A DNA stretch of 59,316 bases from NCBI GenBank assembly GCA_904419285.1, contig CAJFQZ010000012.1:1-59316 (forward strand), in the 5' to 3' direction. The translations under genes and the position numbers were made by a program. This document shows, piece after piece, positions 24,839 to 33,992 of the stretch. The notes under the pieces were generated by a model, which made no database searches, was not told where the DNA came from, and was given only the letters and a program-made list of their open reading frames with translations. Within the stretch, counting starts at the first letter, position 1. Every line of letters begins with the position of its first letter. Source of the stretch: Lachnospiraceae bacterium UBA1818 (GTDB lineage: Bacteria > Bacillota > Clostridia > Lachnospirales > Lachnospiraceae).

Positions 24839-24867
24839 CCGGGCAGAAGCAGGGGCGCCCTGCCCGG
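24839..24867 (+). terminator. Stem-loop after ftsH
   Basis: CCGGGCAG pairs with CTGCCCGG around a 13-nt GC-rich loop, 18 bases after the ftsH stop. There is no U run, so termination efficiency is uncertain. Confidence 0.45.
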
Positions 24868-24932
24868 TGATAAATGATGTAGATCAGAAATAAGATTTCA
24901 CAGAAGACAAAAAAAGAAAGGCGGAATTACAA

Positions 24933-26270
24933 ATGGGAAAATCGATTAAAGAAACAATGCAGGAATTTACAGTCAATCAGGCTTTGAAATATTTGGAGGG
25001 GAATCCGGAAGAGAATATTCCGAAATTGATGAATTTCGTAGACCGTTTTATGCCGGCGGACTGGTATGCAAGCCAGAGGAATGCAATCCGGAAGGCGATT
25101 GCGGATAAGAATAACTGGTATCAGCTGATCCTGCGCCTGTATGAGCTCGATCCGGGAGTGCGCCGGACATTCTTTCAAAACTTTATCACGAATGCCAGCC
25201 TGAAAGGAAGTGCCGTTCAGGAAGACAAGGCAAAGGAAAACAACTGCAATATCCCCTGGGCGATCCTCCTCGATCCCACAACGGCGTGCAACTTGAACTG
25301 CACCGGATGCTGGGCGGCAGAGTACGGCCATCAGTATAACCTGAGTCTGGAGGACATTGACTCTATCGTTCGTCAGGGCAAAGAGCTGGGTACATACATG
25401 TACATCTACACCGGCGGAGAGCCCACGGTGCGCAGGAAAGATATCTTCAAGATCTGTGAGATGCATCCGGACTGTGAGTTCCTTGCATTTACAAACGGAA
25501 CGATGATCGATGAAGAGTTCTGTCAGGAAATGCTCCGGGTGAAAAATTTTGTCCCGGCGATCAGCCTGGAGGGATTTGAGCAGGCCAACGACGGACGGCG
25601 CGGAAACGGCGTATATCACAAAGTGCGCCATGCGATGGAACTGATGAAAGAGAATAAGCTCCCGTTTGGTATCTCTGTATGCTATACGAGCCAGAATTTT
25701 GAAGATGTGAGCAGCGAGGCATTCTACGATATGATGATCGAGAGCGGAGCCCTGTTTGTGTGGTACTTCCACTATATGCCGGTGGGACACGGCGCGGTGA
25801 CAGACCTGCTCCCGACTCCGGAGCAGAGAGAGGAGATGTATCACCGCATCCGTCATTTCCGCGAGACGAAGCCGATCTTCGGCATGGACTTCCAGAACGA
25901 CGGCGAGTATGTGGGAGGCTGCATCGCAGGCGGAAGGAGGTATCTGCACATCAACGCAAAAGGCGATGTGGAACCGTGTGTGTTCATCCATTATTCCAAT
26001 GTGAACATCCACGACGTGTCGCTGCTGGATGCGCTGAAGAGCCCGATTTTCCAGGCTTATCACGACAACCAGCCGTTCAATGACAATCATCTTCGTCCCT
26101 GTCCGATGCTGGAGAACCCGGAGAAGCTCAGAGAGCTCGTCAAGGAGACGGGCGCGGTGAACACAGATTATCAGGATCCGGAGAGTGTGGACGATCTCTG
26201 CGACCGGTGCAAGCCTTATGCGGAGCAGTGGAAACCGACGGCGGATAAGCTGTGGGAGAAGAAGGATTGA
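24933..26270 (+). CDS. Radical SAM protein with SPASM-like C-terminal cysteines
   Basis: A 445-residue radical SAM enzyme. The iron-sulfur motif CNLNCTGC (CxxxCxxC) lies near residues 117-124, followed by the SAM-binding GGEPTVR near 157-163. A C-terminal set of cysteines (GGCIAGGRRY, VEPCVF, LRPCPML, DDLCDRCKPY) suggests at least one auxiliary cluster, as in SPASM/twitch proteins. An unusual helical region of about 100 residues precedes the catalytic barrel. Peptide or cofactor modification is typical for this architecture, but there is no precursor peptide gene next to it and I cannot name the substrate. It forms its own unit after ftsH, ending at an intrinsic terminator. Confidence 0.85.
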   Translation: MGKSIKETMQEFTVNQALKYLEGNPEENIPKLMNFVDRFMPADWYASQRNAIRKAIADKNNWYQLILRLYELDPGVRRTFFQNFITNASLKGSAVQEDKAKENNCNIPWAILLDPTTACNLNCTGCWAAEYGHQYNLSLEDIDSIVRQGKELGTYMYIYTGGEPTVRRKDIFKICEMHPDCEFLAFTNGTMIDEEFCQEMLRVKNFVPAISLEGFEQANDGRRGNGVYHKVRHAMELMKENKLPFGISVCYTSQNFEDVSSEAFYDMMIESGALFVWYFHYMPVGHGAVTDLLPTPEQREEMYHRIRHFRETKPIFGMDFQNDGEYVGGCIAGGRRYLHINAKGDVEPCVFIHYSNVNIHDVSLLDALKSPIFQAYHDNQPFNDNHLRPCPMLENPEKLRELVKETGAVNTDYQDPESVDDLCDRCKPYAEQWKPTADKLWEKKD

Positions 26271-26325
26271 CAGAACTCCGGATTTGAAAAATGACAGTGA
26301 GCTGTGTTCTGGCTGGAACCTATTC

Positions 26326-26344
26326 AGCCGGGACGCGGCTTTTT
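26326..26344 (+). terminator. Intrinsic terminator after the radical SAM gene
   Basis: AGCCG pairs with CGGCT around a GGACG loop and is followed by TTTT. The stem is short but GC-rich. Confidence 0.6.
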
Positions 26345-26508
26345 CGTGTTTTTATTGTGAAGCAGCAGAAATATTGTTTTGTTTGTTCCGAATTTAACCA
26401 ATATAATGAGATTATAAGCAGAAAAGTGGTAGAAATTTCTTTGGTAAAAATATATAATGAGAGACAAAGGCATGAGGAAAAAATGTACAAAATGAAAGCG
26501 GATTTAAA

Positions 26509-27267
26509 ATGAAAATAAGGGAAAACGTAAAGAAAAAGTATCTTCTGGCTGTTTTTGCCGGTGCTGTCATTCTTGCGGCGGGAGGAACGGCGACGTGGCT
26601 GCTATGGAAGGGAAGTTCGGATTTTTATCTGAGCATCAACGGGAGCGAAGTCAGCCAAGAGGAATATCTGGCAGCTGTAGACGCGGTAGAGTATGATACG
26701 AAGATGGAGATACAGGAGGAGTATGATACGCCTTATGGTGAAGACTTCTGGGAGAAGGAATATCCGGACGGTTACGGGTACGAGATCCTTGCGGAAAATG
26801 CAGAAGGGTGGCTGAAATATACCCATGCGGTCTACAGCCTGGCGGAAAAGTACGGAGATATTGATGACGGAAGCTATGAAGCGGCTGTAAAGCGCTGGGA
26901 AGCGGATCAGGAAAGCCGGGCTGAAAAGACGGCGAAGGGAGAAGTGGTATATGGATTGAGAGAGTATCCTCTTGATGTATACATCAGCTATGAGATCAGC
27001 ATGCTGAAGGAGACTTACTGCAACGACTATGACAGAGAAGGCATGGATCTTACGGAGGAAGAGATTCAGGAGCATTATGAGAGCCGGGAATGGATTTTCG
27101 ATGAGAGTGAAGAAAATGCCGATCTGGAAACGGCTCGAATTGCTGTAGAGAGGGAGCTGCGCGAGCAAAAGTATGATGAGATCATCGCGCAGAAAGAACA
27201 AGATTCTCAAGTGGACGGAGAAAGAGATGCCGTGCTCCGGTTCACTTTGAAGAATATATCAAAATAA
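26509..27267 (+). CDS. Membrane-anchored extracytoplasmic protein with SurA_N-like segment
   Basis: A 252-residue protein. A basic start and one hydrophobic helix (residues about 12-33) anchor it with the rest outside. The segment FYLSINGSEVSQEEYLAAVDAV resembles the start of SurA/PrsA-type chaperone domains, in which a short strand plus helix opens the fold. The remaining sequence is highly acidic and helical, and no peptidyl-prolyl isomerase core is visible. It precedes a very large wall protein by 15 bases, so it may help that protein's export or folding. The start has only a weak purine-rich site. Confidence 0.65.
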   Translation: MKIRENVKKKYLLAVFAGAVILAAGGTATWLLWKGSSDFYLSINGSEVSQEEYLAAVDAVEYDTKMEIQEEYDTPYGEDFWEKEYPDGYGYEILAENAEGWLKYTHAVYSLAEKYGDIDDGSYEAAVKRWEADQESRAEKTAKGEVVYGLREYPLDVYISYEISMLKETYCNDYDREGMDLTEEEIQEHYESREWIFDESEENADLETARIAVERELREQKYDEIIAQKEQDSQVDGERDAVLRFTLKNISK

Positions 27268-27282
27268 GAAAGGAGAAAGAGT

Positions 27283-30200
27283 ATGAAAAAGAAAGTGTTA
27301 AGCGGGCTGCTTGCGCTTGCGCTTGTTGTTACATCAGGCGCATCGATGATTCCGGCTTACACGGCGGAAGCAGAAGAGCTGGGGACGACCTATTATGTCA
27401 GCTCCATCGACGGAGACGACAGCAACGACGGTCTCTCTGAGGACAAGGCTTTTGCGACGCTGGACAAGATCAATGAGATCACGCTTCAGCCGGGAGACGA
27501 GGTACTTCTTGAAAAAGGATCTGTATTTGAAGACCAGGCGCTTCATATCAAGGGCAGCGGAAGCGAAGAGGCACCTATTATCGTGTCTACTTATGGAGAG
27601 GGGGACAGACCGCAGATTAATACCAACGGACATGGTCAGTGGTATCAGAATTACGGAGGCCACCTGGACAATACGAACCATAAGTGGAAAGGCACCGTCT
27701 CCTCCTCTATCCTGCTTATGGATGTAGAGTACATCGAGATCAGCGGACTTGAGATCACGAATGACCGTGCTTCTGCGACAGATACGGAAAAGGATAAGGA
27801 ATACAATGATGCGTTTGCAATGGACAGGACCGGAGTCGCAGGCGTGGCAAAGGACAAGGGTACGGTAGACCACATCGTTCTGGATGACCTGTATATCCAT
27901 GATGTGACGGGAAATGTTTACAACAAGCATATGGCGAACGGAGGAATCTATTTTATCGTAGAAACTCCGGAAAATGAAAGTGAGACAGGAGTTGCGAGAT
28001 ATAATGATGTACAGATTCGCAACTGCTATCTTGATACGGTAAACCGCTGGGGCATCGCAGTCGGTTATACGTATCAGTGGGGACAGTTCAAGACAGCGGC
28101 GCTCAGCGATGATACTATGGAAAAATACGGATCATCCAACGTTGTGATCGAGAACAATTATGTGGCAAATTCAGGCGGAGATGCTATTACAACCATGTAT
28201 TTGGACAGACCGGTCGTGCAGTACAATGTGTCCCAGAATGCTGCAAAACAGATCAACACGACAGATTATTCCAAGCAGCAGCCGCAGCTCGATCCGACGA
28301 CTGGCGAATGGACAGGAAATTTCCTGGCTGTTGGAAATCAGCGTGTGGCAGCGGGAATCTGGCCGTGGAAATGTAAAGATGCTGTGTTCCAGTATAACGA
28401 GTGCTTCAACACGATGAACGCATCAAAAGGAAACGGCGACGGACAGCCATGGGATGCGGATTACGGCGATGGCACAAACTATCAGTACAATTACAGCCAT
28501 GGCAATACGGCAAGCACGGTTATGTTCTGCGGCGTTGAATCGATCAACAATACTTTCCGTTACAACATCAGCCAGAATGAAGATATGGGACCTCTTGATC
28601 CGGCGGGCAACACCGGGAACTGCCATGTATATAACAACACGTTCTATATTAAGGAAGGTCTTACTTCAATCTGGAGCACCATGCATTCCAACAATGGGCC
28701 GATGACGATTGAGAACAACATCTTCTATTTCGCGGGAGACACTCCTGTTGCAGCGACAAACTGGAATCCGAGCGGAAACAAGGTTTATGACAACAATCTG
28801 TACTACAATGTAAGCACCTATCCGAATGATGAAAATGCGGTTAAGGTGGATGCCGGAACTCCTGTTCTTGTTGATGCGGGATCCGGTCCGGTACAGGCGG
28901 CTGAGGATGGTAAAGCAAGGCTTCATGACGATCCGAACGAAGAGACTGTATTTGACGGATATAAGCTGGCAGAAAATTCTCCGGCACTTAATGCAGGAAA
29001 GGTGATCACAGACCAGAATGGTTTTGAGCTTGAGCATGATTTCTTCGGACACGAGCTTACGGCAGTTCCGGAGATCGGTGCGGCAGAAAGTGATTTGGTA
29101 TCTCTGGCAGTGCGCTCAAATGTATACAGAGTCAATGCATCTGCATTGGAGATTTCCGCGCTTCCGAAGAACACGACGGCAGCCGAACTGAAAGAAAATC
29201 TGATCTATGATTCTGCAGTTACCCTTATCGTCACAGACAGCGAAGGAAACGAGCTTGATGATGCAGATATCGTGGCGGGCGGAATGAAGGTTGTGCTTAC
29301 GTACGGCGAAGACAGCCTGACATACACGATCGTTGAGAACACAGACAACGAGCTGAAATCTTCCGTATTTATGGTATCCGATAAGACGATCTATGTACCG
29401 TCTACAGAGAATAATCCGGCAACGGTAGAAGAACTGAAGGACGGTGTCGAGGTTCATGAGACAGCTTCTGTATCCGTATGGAACGGTGAGGAAGAAGTTG
29501 CAGACGGTGCAGTGGCAGAGGGAATGACTCTTAGGATCACAGCTGAGAACGGAACAGCCAATGACTATACGATCGCAGTGAAGAACGACTATCAGTGGGC
29601 AAAGGATTATGTTCACGGACAGCAGGGCAATGTGTGGTTCGCACAGGCAAAGATCGACGGTGAGTGGCAGAATATGACAGAAGTAGACTCAAGCGGATGG
29701 CCGAACTGGCAGCTTGACACCTACTATGGTCCTGGTGTCGATGCTCCGCAGGGAACAACTTCAGGATATGGAGACGATGTACACGGACTGATTTCTACAC
29801 CGATCAAGACAACTACCGCAGAGGCGACGGCGATGGCTTTCCGTGCTCCGAAGACGGGTATGGTAAACTTCAGCATCAAGGATGATGAGCCATATTTGAG
29901 ACAGGCTGGAAATTCCGGCGGAAGTGTTATCATTACACTGCTTGTCAACGGAGAAGAAGTGCAGAGCTGTAAACTGACAGACAGCAATGTAAAGGGTGAC
30001 TTCCCGGATGTGAATAATATCTGGGTTGAGAAGGGAGACTGGATCCTTGTACAGGCTTCTAATGAAGGGCAGCCGAGCAAGGGAAGCGTACATATTACTC
30101 CGGAGATTACTTATGTAGATGCAGAATTTTCAGAGGAAAACCCGCTTGTATTCCCGAGCACCACAGATGAGACGGTATCCTTCGAGGCAGAGTACGCGAC

Positions 30201-31932
30201 AGAGCTGATCAACAGCAATGACGGTGAATCCGACCCGAACTGGCCTATGGCAATCGCCAGCGCCAACTGGGCAAGCGGAGGCAGGTTCGTGAACTGTCTC
30301 GCAAAAAATGATTATATCAAGTATGCATACAGAGCAGACGTGGCCGGCACTTATGAAGTGACGATGACCTACAGAAGCGGTTCTCCTATAAATAAGGTTC
30401 AGCTTATGTCCGAACCGGAAGGCGTTATCGTTTCTGATATTCAGACAGTGAAGAACGCAAACCAGCAGACAGATACTCTGACCTTCAATATTACAGTAAC
30501 ACAGACAGGAGCGGGAACACTTGTTGTCACAGCTCCGGATAGTGGAAAGGGTCCGCAGATCGATAAGTTTGAGATCAGACTGGTTGAGACAGCGCCGGAG
30601 GTTGATAAGAGCGGGCTTCAGGCGGCTTATGATGAAGCGGCTGAGATGGATCTGAGCATCTATACAGATGAGAGCAAAGCGGCGATGGAGGCTGCGATCG
30701 CAGCGGCAGAGGAAGTCCTTGCTGATGCGGATGCAGACCAGGATGCGGTTGACGAAGCTCTGGCAGCGCTGAACAGTGCGAAGGATCAGCTTGTTGTAAA
30801 ATCTGCTGACAAGAGCGCGCTTGAAGAGGTGCTTGCGGCAGCTGAAGAGTATGCGGCAAAGATCAGCAATTATACTCCTGAGACAGCAGAAGTATTCCAG
30901 ACAGCATATGACGCGGCAAAAGAAGTGTTCGCGGATGCTGCGGCATCACAGGAAGAAGTGGACAACGCGGCAGCAGCACTTCAGTCAGCGATCGACGGAC
31001 TGAAACTGGCAGGAGAGATTTCTACAGCGGTTCTTGAGTATGCGTTAGAGCTTTCCGAGACAGTAGATACAGAAGGCGTTATTGAGTCTGTTGTAAATAT
31101 CTTCAATGAAAGAAAAGCAGCGGCCCAGGATATTCTCGAAAGAGTACAGGCGGGAGACCAGTCTGTGACACAGGCGATGGTAGACCAGAGCTGGGCGGAT
31201 CTCATCGAGATCATGCAGTATATGTCGTTCAAATCCGGAGATATGACAGACCTCCAGAAGGTTGTCGATTATGCGAAGACTCTGGATCTGAGCAAGTATC
31301 TGGATGACGGACAGCAGGCGTTCAAGGATGCTCTGGCAGCGGGTGAAGCTGTTCTGGAGGAAGAGCTCGCAGAGCAGGATGAGATCGATCAGGCATGGAA
31401 AGCACTGCTGAAGGCGATGGGTGAACTTCGCCTGAAGCCGAGCAAGGATGCTCTTGAGGCTCTGATCGCTGATGCGAATGAACTGAATACAGAGGGCGCT
31501 TCTGAAGAAGCGGTCGCAGCGTTCAACAGTGCTCTGACAATGGCGCTGAGTGTACTTGAAGACGATCAGGCAACGGAGGAGGAAGTGAGCGCGGCTGAGA
31601 CAGGGCTTAAGGCGGCTATAGATCAGCTTACTGCTTCCACAGGCAGTGCGGATGAGACACCTTCCGAACCGTCAGCTCCGGACAGCAGCGCAGGCGGAAA
31701 CACCGGAAGCTCTGACAATGGAAGCGCAGACAGCGGCAGCGGACAGCAGATCGCAGCAGCGGACAAGACCAGCAGCCAGAACAGTGGAAACAGCGGAAAT
31801 AAGACGACAGCAGCTGCATCAGGAAGCAAAGCAGTAAAGACCGGCGACAGCGTACTGCCGATCGCAGGATCTGCAGCAGCTATGATGCTGGCAGCAGCAG
31901 CCGCGGTTCTCGCTAAGAGAAAAAGAAGCTGA
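27283..31932 (+). CDS. Large wall-anchored parallel beta-helix protein with CBM and FIVAR repeats
   Basis: A 1549-residue surface protein. A signal peptide (to about residue 28) is followed by a right-handed beta-helix region to about 600 (GTTYYVSSIDGDD opening, many Asn-rich turns such as IENNYVANSGGDA), a pectate-lyase-like fold often found in polysaccharide lyases. Next come immunoglobulin-like segments (about 610-770), a globular part, and a CBM6-like module about 960-1095 (FEAEYATELINS, YEVTMTYRSG). FIVAR repeats (about 1100-1450) and a Ser/Gly/Asn-rich linker lead to AVKTGDSVLPIAG, a hydrophobic helix and KRKRS, a non-LPXTG sorting signal. The substrate is likely a complex glycan. It follows the SurA_N-like gene in an operon. 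Confidence 0.85.
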   Translation: MKKKVLSGLLALALVVTSGASMIPAYTAEAEELGTTYYVSSIDGDDSNDGLSEDKAFATLDKINEITLQPGDEVLLEKGSVFEDQALHIKGSGSEEAPIIVSTYGEGDRPQINTNGHGQWYQNYGGHLDNTNHKWKGTVSSSILLMDVEYIEISGLEITNDRASATDTEKDKEYNDAFAMDRTGVAGVAKDKGTVDHIVLDDLYIHDVTGNVYNKHMANGGIYFIVETPENESETGVARYNDVQIRNCYLDTVNRWGIAVGYTYQWGQFKTAALSDDTMEKYGSSNVVIENNYVANSGGDAITTMYLDRPVVQYNVSQNAAKQINTTDYSKQQPQLDPTTGEWTGNFLAVGNQRVAAGIWPWKCKDAVFQYNECFNTMNASKGNGDGQPWDADYGDGTNYQYNYSHGNTASTVMFCGVESINNTFRYNISQNEDMGPLDPAGNTGNCHVYNNTFYIKEGLTSIWSTMHSNNGPMTIENNIFYFAGDTPVAATNWNPSGNKVYDNNLYYNVSTYPNDENAVKVDAGTPVLVDAGSGPVQAAEDGKARLHDDPNEETVFDGYKLAENSPALNAGKVITDQNGFELEHDFFGHELTAVPEIGAAESDLVSLAVRSNVYRVNASALEISALPKNTTAAELKENLIYDSAVTLIVTDSEGNELDDADIVAGGMKVVLTYGEDSLTYTIVENTDNELKSSVFMVSDKTIYVPSTENNPATVEELKDGVEVHETASVSVWNGEEEVADGAVAEGMTLRITAENGTANDYTIAVKNDYQWAKDYVHGQQGNVWFAQAKIDGEWQNMTEVDSSGWPNWQLDTYYGPGVDAPQGTTSGYGDDVHGLISTPIKTTTAEATAMAFRAPKTGMVNFSIKDDEPYLRQAGNSGGSVIITLLVNGEEVQSCKLTDSNVKGDFPDVNNIWVEKGDWILVQASNEGQPSKGSVHITPEITYVDAEFSEENPLVFPSTTDETVSFEAEYATELINSNDGESDPNWPMAIASANWASGGRFVNCLAKNDYIKYAYRADVAGTYEVTMTYRSGSPINKVQLMSEPEGVIVSDIQTVKNANQQTDTLTFNITVTQTGAGTLVVTAPDSGKGPQIDKFEIRLVETAPEVDKSGLQAAYDEAAEMDLSIYTDESKAAMEAAIAAAEEVLADADADQDAVDEALAALNSAKDQLVVKSADKSALEEVLAAAEEYAAKISNYTPETAEVFQTAYDAAKEVFADAAASQEEVDNAAAALQSAIDGLKLAGEISTAVLEYALELSETVDTEGVIESVVNIFNERKAAAQDILERVQAGDQSVTQAMVDQSWADLIEIMQYMSFKSGDMTDLQKVVDYAKTLDLSKYLDDGQQAFKDALAAGEAVLEEELAEQDEIDQAWKALLKAMGELRLKPSKDALEALIADANELNTEGASEEAVAAFNSALTMALSVLEDDQATEEEVSAAETGLKAAIDQLTASTGSADETPSEPSAPDSSAGGNTGSSDNGSADSGSGQQIAAADKTSSQNSGNSGNKTTAAASGSKAVKTGDSVLPIAGSAAAMMLAAAAAVLAKRKRS

Positions 31933-31991
31933 CATAAAGATAAAAAAGCAGGATGCAGTGTCTGTTTGAGGAAAACAGACAGCGTGCAGAA

Positions 31992-32034
31992 AAGATGGAC
32001 TCATACTCCGTATGGAGTATGGTCCATCTTTTTT
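31992..32034 (+). terminator. Intrinsic terminator after the beta-helix wall protein
   Basis: A 15-bp stem with one bulged T (GATGGAC and CATACTCC with GGAGTATG and GTCCATC), a GTAT loop and TTTTTT form a strong terminator on the plus strand. Confidence 0.88.
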
Positions 32035-32051
32035 GCTTGCAATGCGGAAGA

Positions 32052-32912
32052 TTATTTTAAAAGCCGTTTTCGATATTGAGAAGGCGGTTCATTGATAATG
32101 TTTATGAATGTTTTAGAATAGTGCTGGGCGTTAGAAAACCCGACGGCCAGGGCAATTTCGGTAAGCGTAAGGTCTGTTTTCTGCATAAGCTCGATCGAAC
32201 GGTTGATCCGATAGATATTAATATAGGAAGAGAGCGGGATGCCCATATAATCTTTGAACAGCCGGCTGAGATAACGGACGGAGATCTGAAGCTGCGAGGC
32301 GATGTCCGTCTGCCTGATCTTAGTCATATACTTCTTTTCAATATAATTCAGGGTGTAGGCGACATAGCTGTTTTGGTGGGAAGAAAAAGTCAGCTGATCC
32401 GCGGAGTTCTGGTTCAGAAGATGCAGCATCATACTGATTAAAAGTATATTGATCTCCGCATTGGCAAAGTGTTCGGAATGTGCCGACTGCAGCTCGAGGA
32501 GCTTGTTCAGTGTGCGGTCCAGTACGGAATCAGCGGGGATGCGGTAATAAAAGCGGGAAGAAAACAGCAGGGCATGAATAAGCGAAGTAGGACATACGCC
32601 GTTGTCTTCGAGTATAATATGGGAGAACATCGCGGGGTCAAAGTGAATATGGATAAAGGTACAGTCAGAGTCGCTGTTTAAATAAAAGGAGTGCAGTACA
32701 TTCGGGAGGATCAAAATGAAATCCCCGCGTCTGCACTGAATGGTCACGGAGCCCACGGTCATACAGCACTCGCCGGACAGGATGCGGTAGATCTCGATGG
32801 ACGAGTGGAGATGATGAGCGAAAGAATACCCTGCAGTGCGGGTCTCGGTCACTGCGCCGGATAAAATGGAATCGGCGAGAATAAAATCAGCAGATTGTTC
32901 TGTCTTCATCAT
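32052..32912 (-). CDS. AraC family transcriptional regulator
   Basis: A 286-residue regulator. The N-terminal cupin sensing domain (HHLHSSIEIYRILSGE..., GDFILILPNVLHSF) has the histidine pattern of sugar-responsive AraC proteins. The C-terminal domain contains two helix-turn-helix units: TDIASQLQISVRYLSRLFKDYMG and LTEIALAVGFSNAQHYSKTF, ending PSQYRKRL. AraC proteins of this type usually activate carbohydrate genes, and its convergent neighbour is the beta-helix wall protein. Its start overlaps the LysR stop, and its ribosome binding site (GGAGG) lies inside the LysR gene, so the pair is coupled. Confidence 0.92.
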   Translation of the reverse strand: MMKTEQSADFILADSILSGAVTETRTAGYSFAHHLHSSIEIYRILSGECCMTVGSVTIQCRRGDFILILPNVLHSFYLNSDSDCTFIHIHFDPAMFSHIILEDNGVCPTSLIHALLFSSRFYYRIPADSVLDRTLNKLLELQSAHSEHFANAEINILLISMMLHLLNQNSADQLTFSSHQNSYVAYTLNYIEKKYMTKIRQTDIASQLQISVRYLSRLFKDYMGIPLSSYINIYRINRSIELMQKTDLTLTEIALAVGFSNAQHYSKTFINIINEPPSQYRKRLLK

Positions 32913-33814
32913 GAGCTCCTCCTTTCCTGACGGATCAAAGAATCAGCGGCGAAGTCACTTTGCCGGCAAAGTGTGAGAAAACGTTTTAGTATAGGGTGGG
33001 TATCGTTATACCGGTAATACACGCCGAACGGAAGCCGCGGCATATCTGTGACGGGAATATAGCACAGATCCGGATCTCTTGCCGGGACGATATCCGGATA
33101 TAAGGTATATCCAAGCTGTGCTTTTACTATGGTCAGAGCGCTCTCCAGACTCTCGGTAAAGTAGCGCTGTGCCGGGGATAGGTTCACCAGGAGCATATTC
33201 TGCAGTCTGAAGATTGAATCGGAGATCTGACGCGGTGAACAGGCGATAATGCTGCCGGACAGCTGCTGCGTTGTGAGCGTCTTATACTGTGCGAGCGGAT
33301 GAGACGGCGAGCAGATGCATGCGATGGATGCGGAACAGAGTTCCCTGAAGCAGAGCGCAGTATTCTTCTGATCTTCCTTCGTGCCGAAGGCGGCATGGAT
33401 CTGTTTGTTTTCCACTTGGCCGAACAGAGAGGGGAAGGGGACAAGGTGAATGGAAGGGCGCATCAGGGGAAAGTCCTCAGACAGCTGCCGGAGTATCGGC
33501 GGAAGCAGGTTCAGTTCTGCCTGATTATGGCATCCGATCTCAAAAGATACAAAATGTTCATGCCTTCCAAGCCTTTCTTTTGCGGATAGGGCTGTCTTGA
33601 GGATCAGCTGTGCGTCTGCCAGGAACAGGATACCCTCCTGGGTCAGAGCCACGCTTTTGCTTGTGCGGTTAAAAAGCTTTACTTCCAGCTCGTCTTCCAG
33701 GGAGCGGATCTGATGGCTGACCGCGGGCTGCGTCATCTTCAGATCTTCGGATGCGCGTGAGAAATTGAGGTGCTCTGCAACAGCGATAAAGCATTGAAGT
33801 TGGATCGTGTTCAT
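32909..33814 (-). CDS. LysR family transcriptional regulator
   Basis: A 301-residue LysR-type regulator. The winged helix at the N-terminus (MNTIQLQCFIAVAEHLNFSR, then AVSHQIRSLEDELEVKLFNR) is classic. The effector-binding domain spans about residues 90-295. The ATG at 33814 is chosen over the longer frame start at 33952: AAGGAG lies seven bases upstream and the product then begins exactly like the family. It diverges from birA, and an AT-rich region of about 110 bases probably holds its promoter. The target genes and effector are unknown; the coupled AraC gene suggests a two-regulator switch. Confidence 0.92.
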   Translation of the reverse strand: MNTIQLQCFIAVAEHLNFSRASEDLKMTQPAVSHQIRSLEDELEVKLFNRTSKSVALTQEGILFLADAQLILKTALSAKERLGRHEHFVSFEIGCHNQAELNLLPPILRQLSEDFPLMRPSIHLVPFPSLFGQVENKQIHAAFGTKEDQKNTALCFRELCSASIACICSPSHPLAQYKTLTTQQLSGSIIACSPRQISDSIFRLQNMLLVNLSPAQRYFTESLESALTIVKAQLGYTLYPDIVPARDPDLCYIPVTDMPRLPFGVYYRYNDTHPILKRFLTLCRQSDFAADSLIRQERRSS

Positions 33815-33931
33815 ATGTATGCTCCTTTTATCATATAAAATAAGAATGAAAAATAATAAATATGATTTATAGATTATAACATTTCGGAATCTTGTCTTCA
33901 AGGAAATGAACGGAATTTTGGAAAAGACAAG

Positions 33932-33959
33932 TTGAGAATCCGAGATTTTCATGTATAAT
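33932..33959 (+). promoter_or_regulatory. Promoter of birA
   Basis: TTGAGA (33932-33937) and TATAAT (33954-33959) are separated by 16 bases, 33 bases before the birA start. Confidence 0.65.
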
Positions 33960-33992
33960 GAATTGTGTGTATCAATGGTAAGGAGATCATAG

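Noticed and set aside
24927-26090. 387-codon minus-strand open frame opposite the radical SAM gene
   Set aside because: It is a reverse-frame shadow of a conserved enzyme; it is full of His and Ile runs and lacks any recognisable domain.
26291-26512. 73-codon plus-strand open frame before the SurA_N-like gene
   Set aside because: It runs through a terminator and an AT-rich leader, has no ribosome binding site, and its protein looks random.
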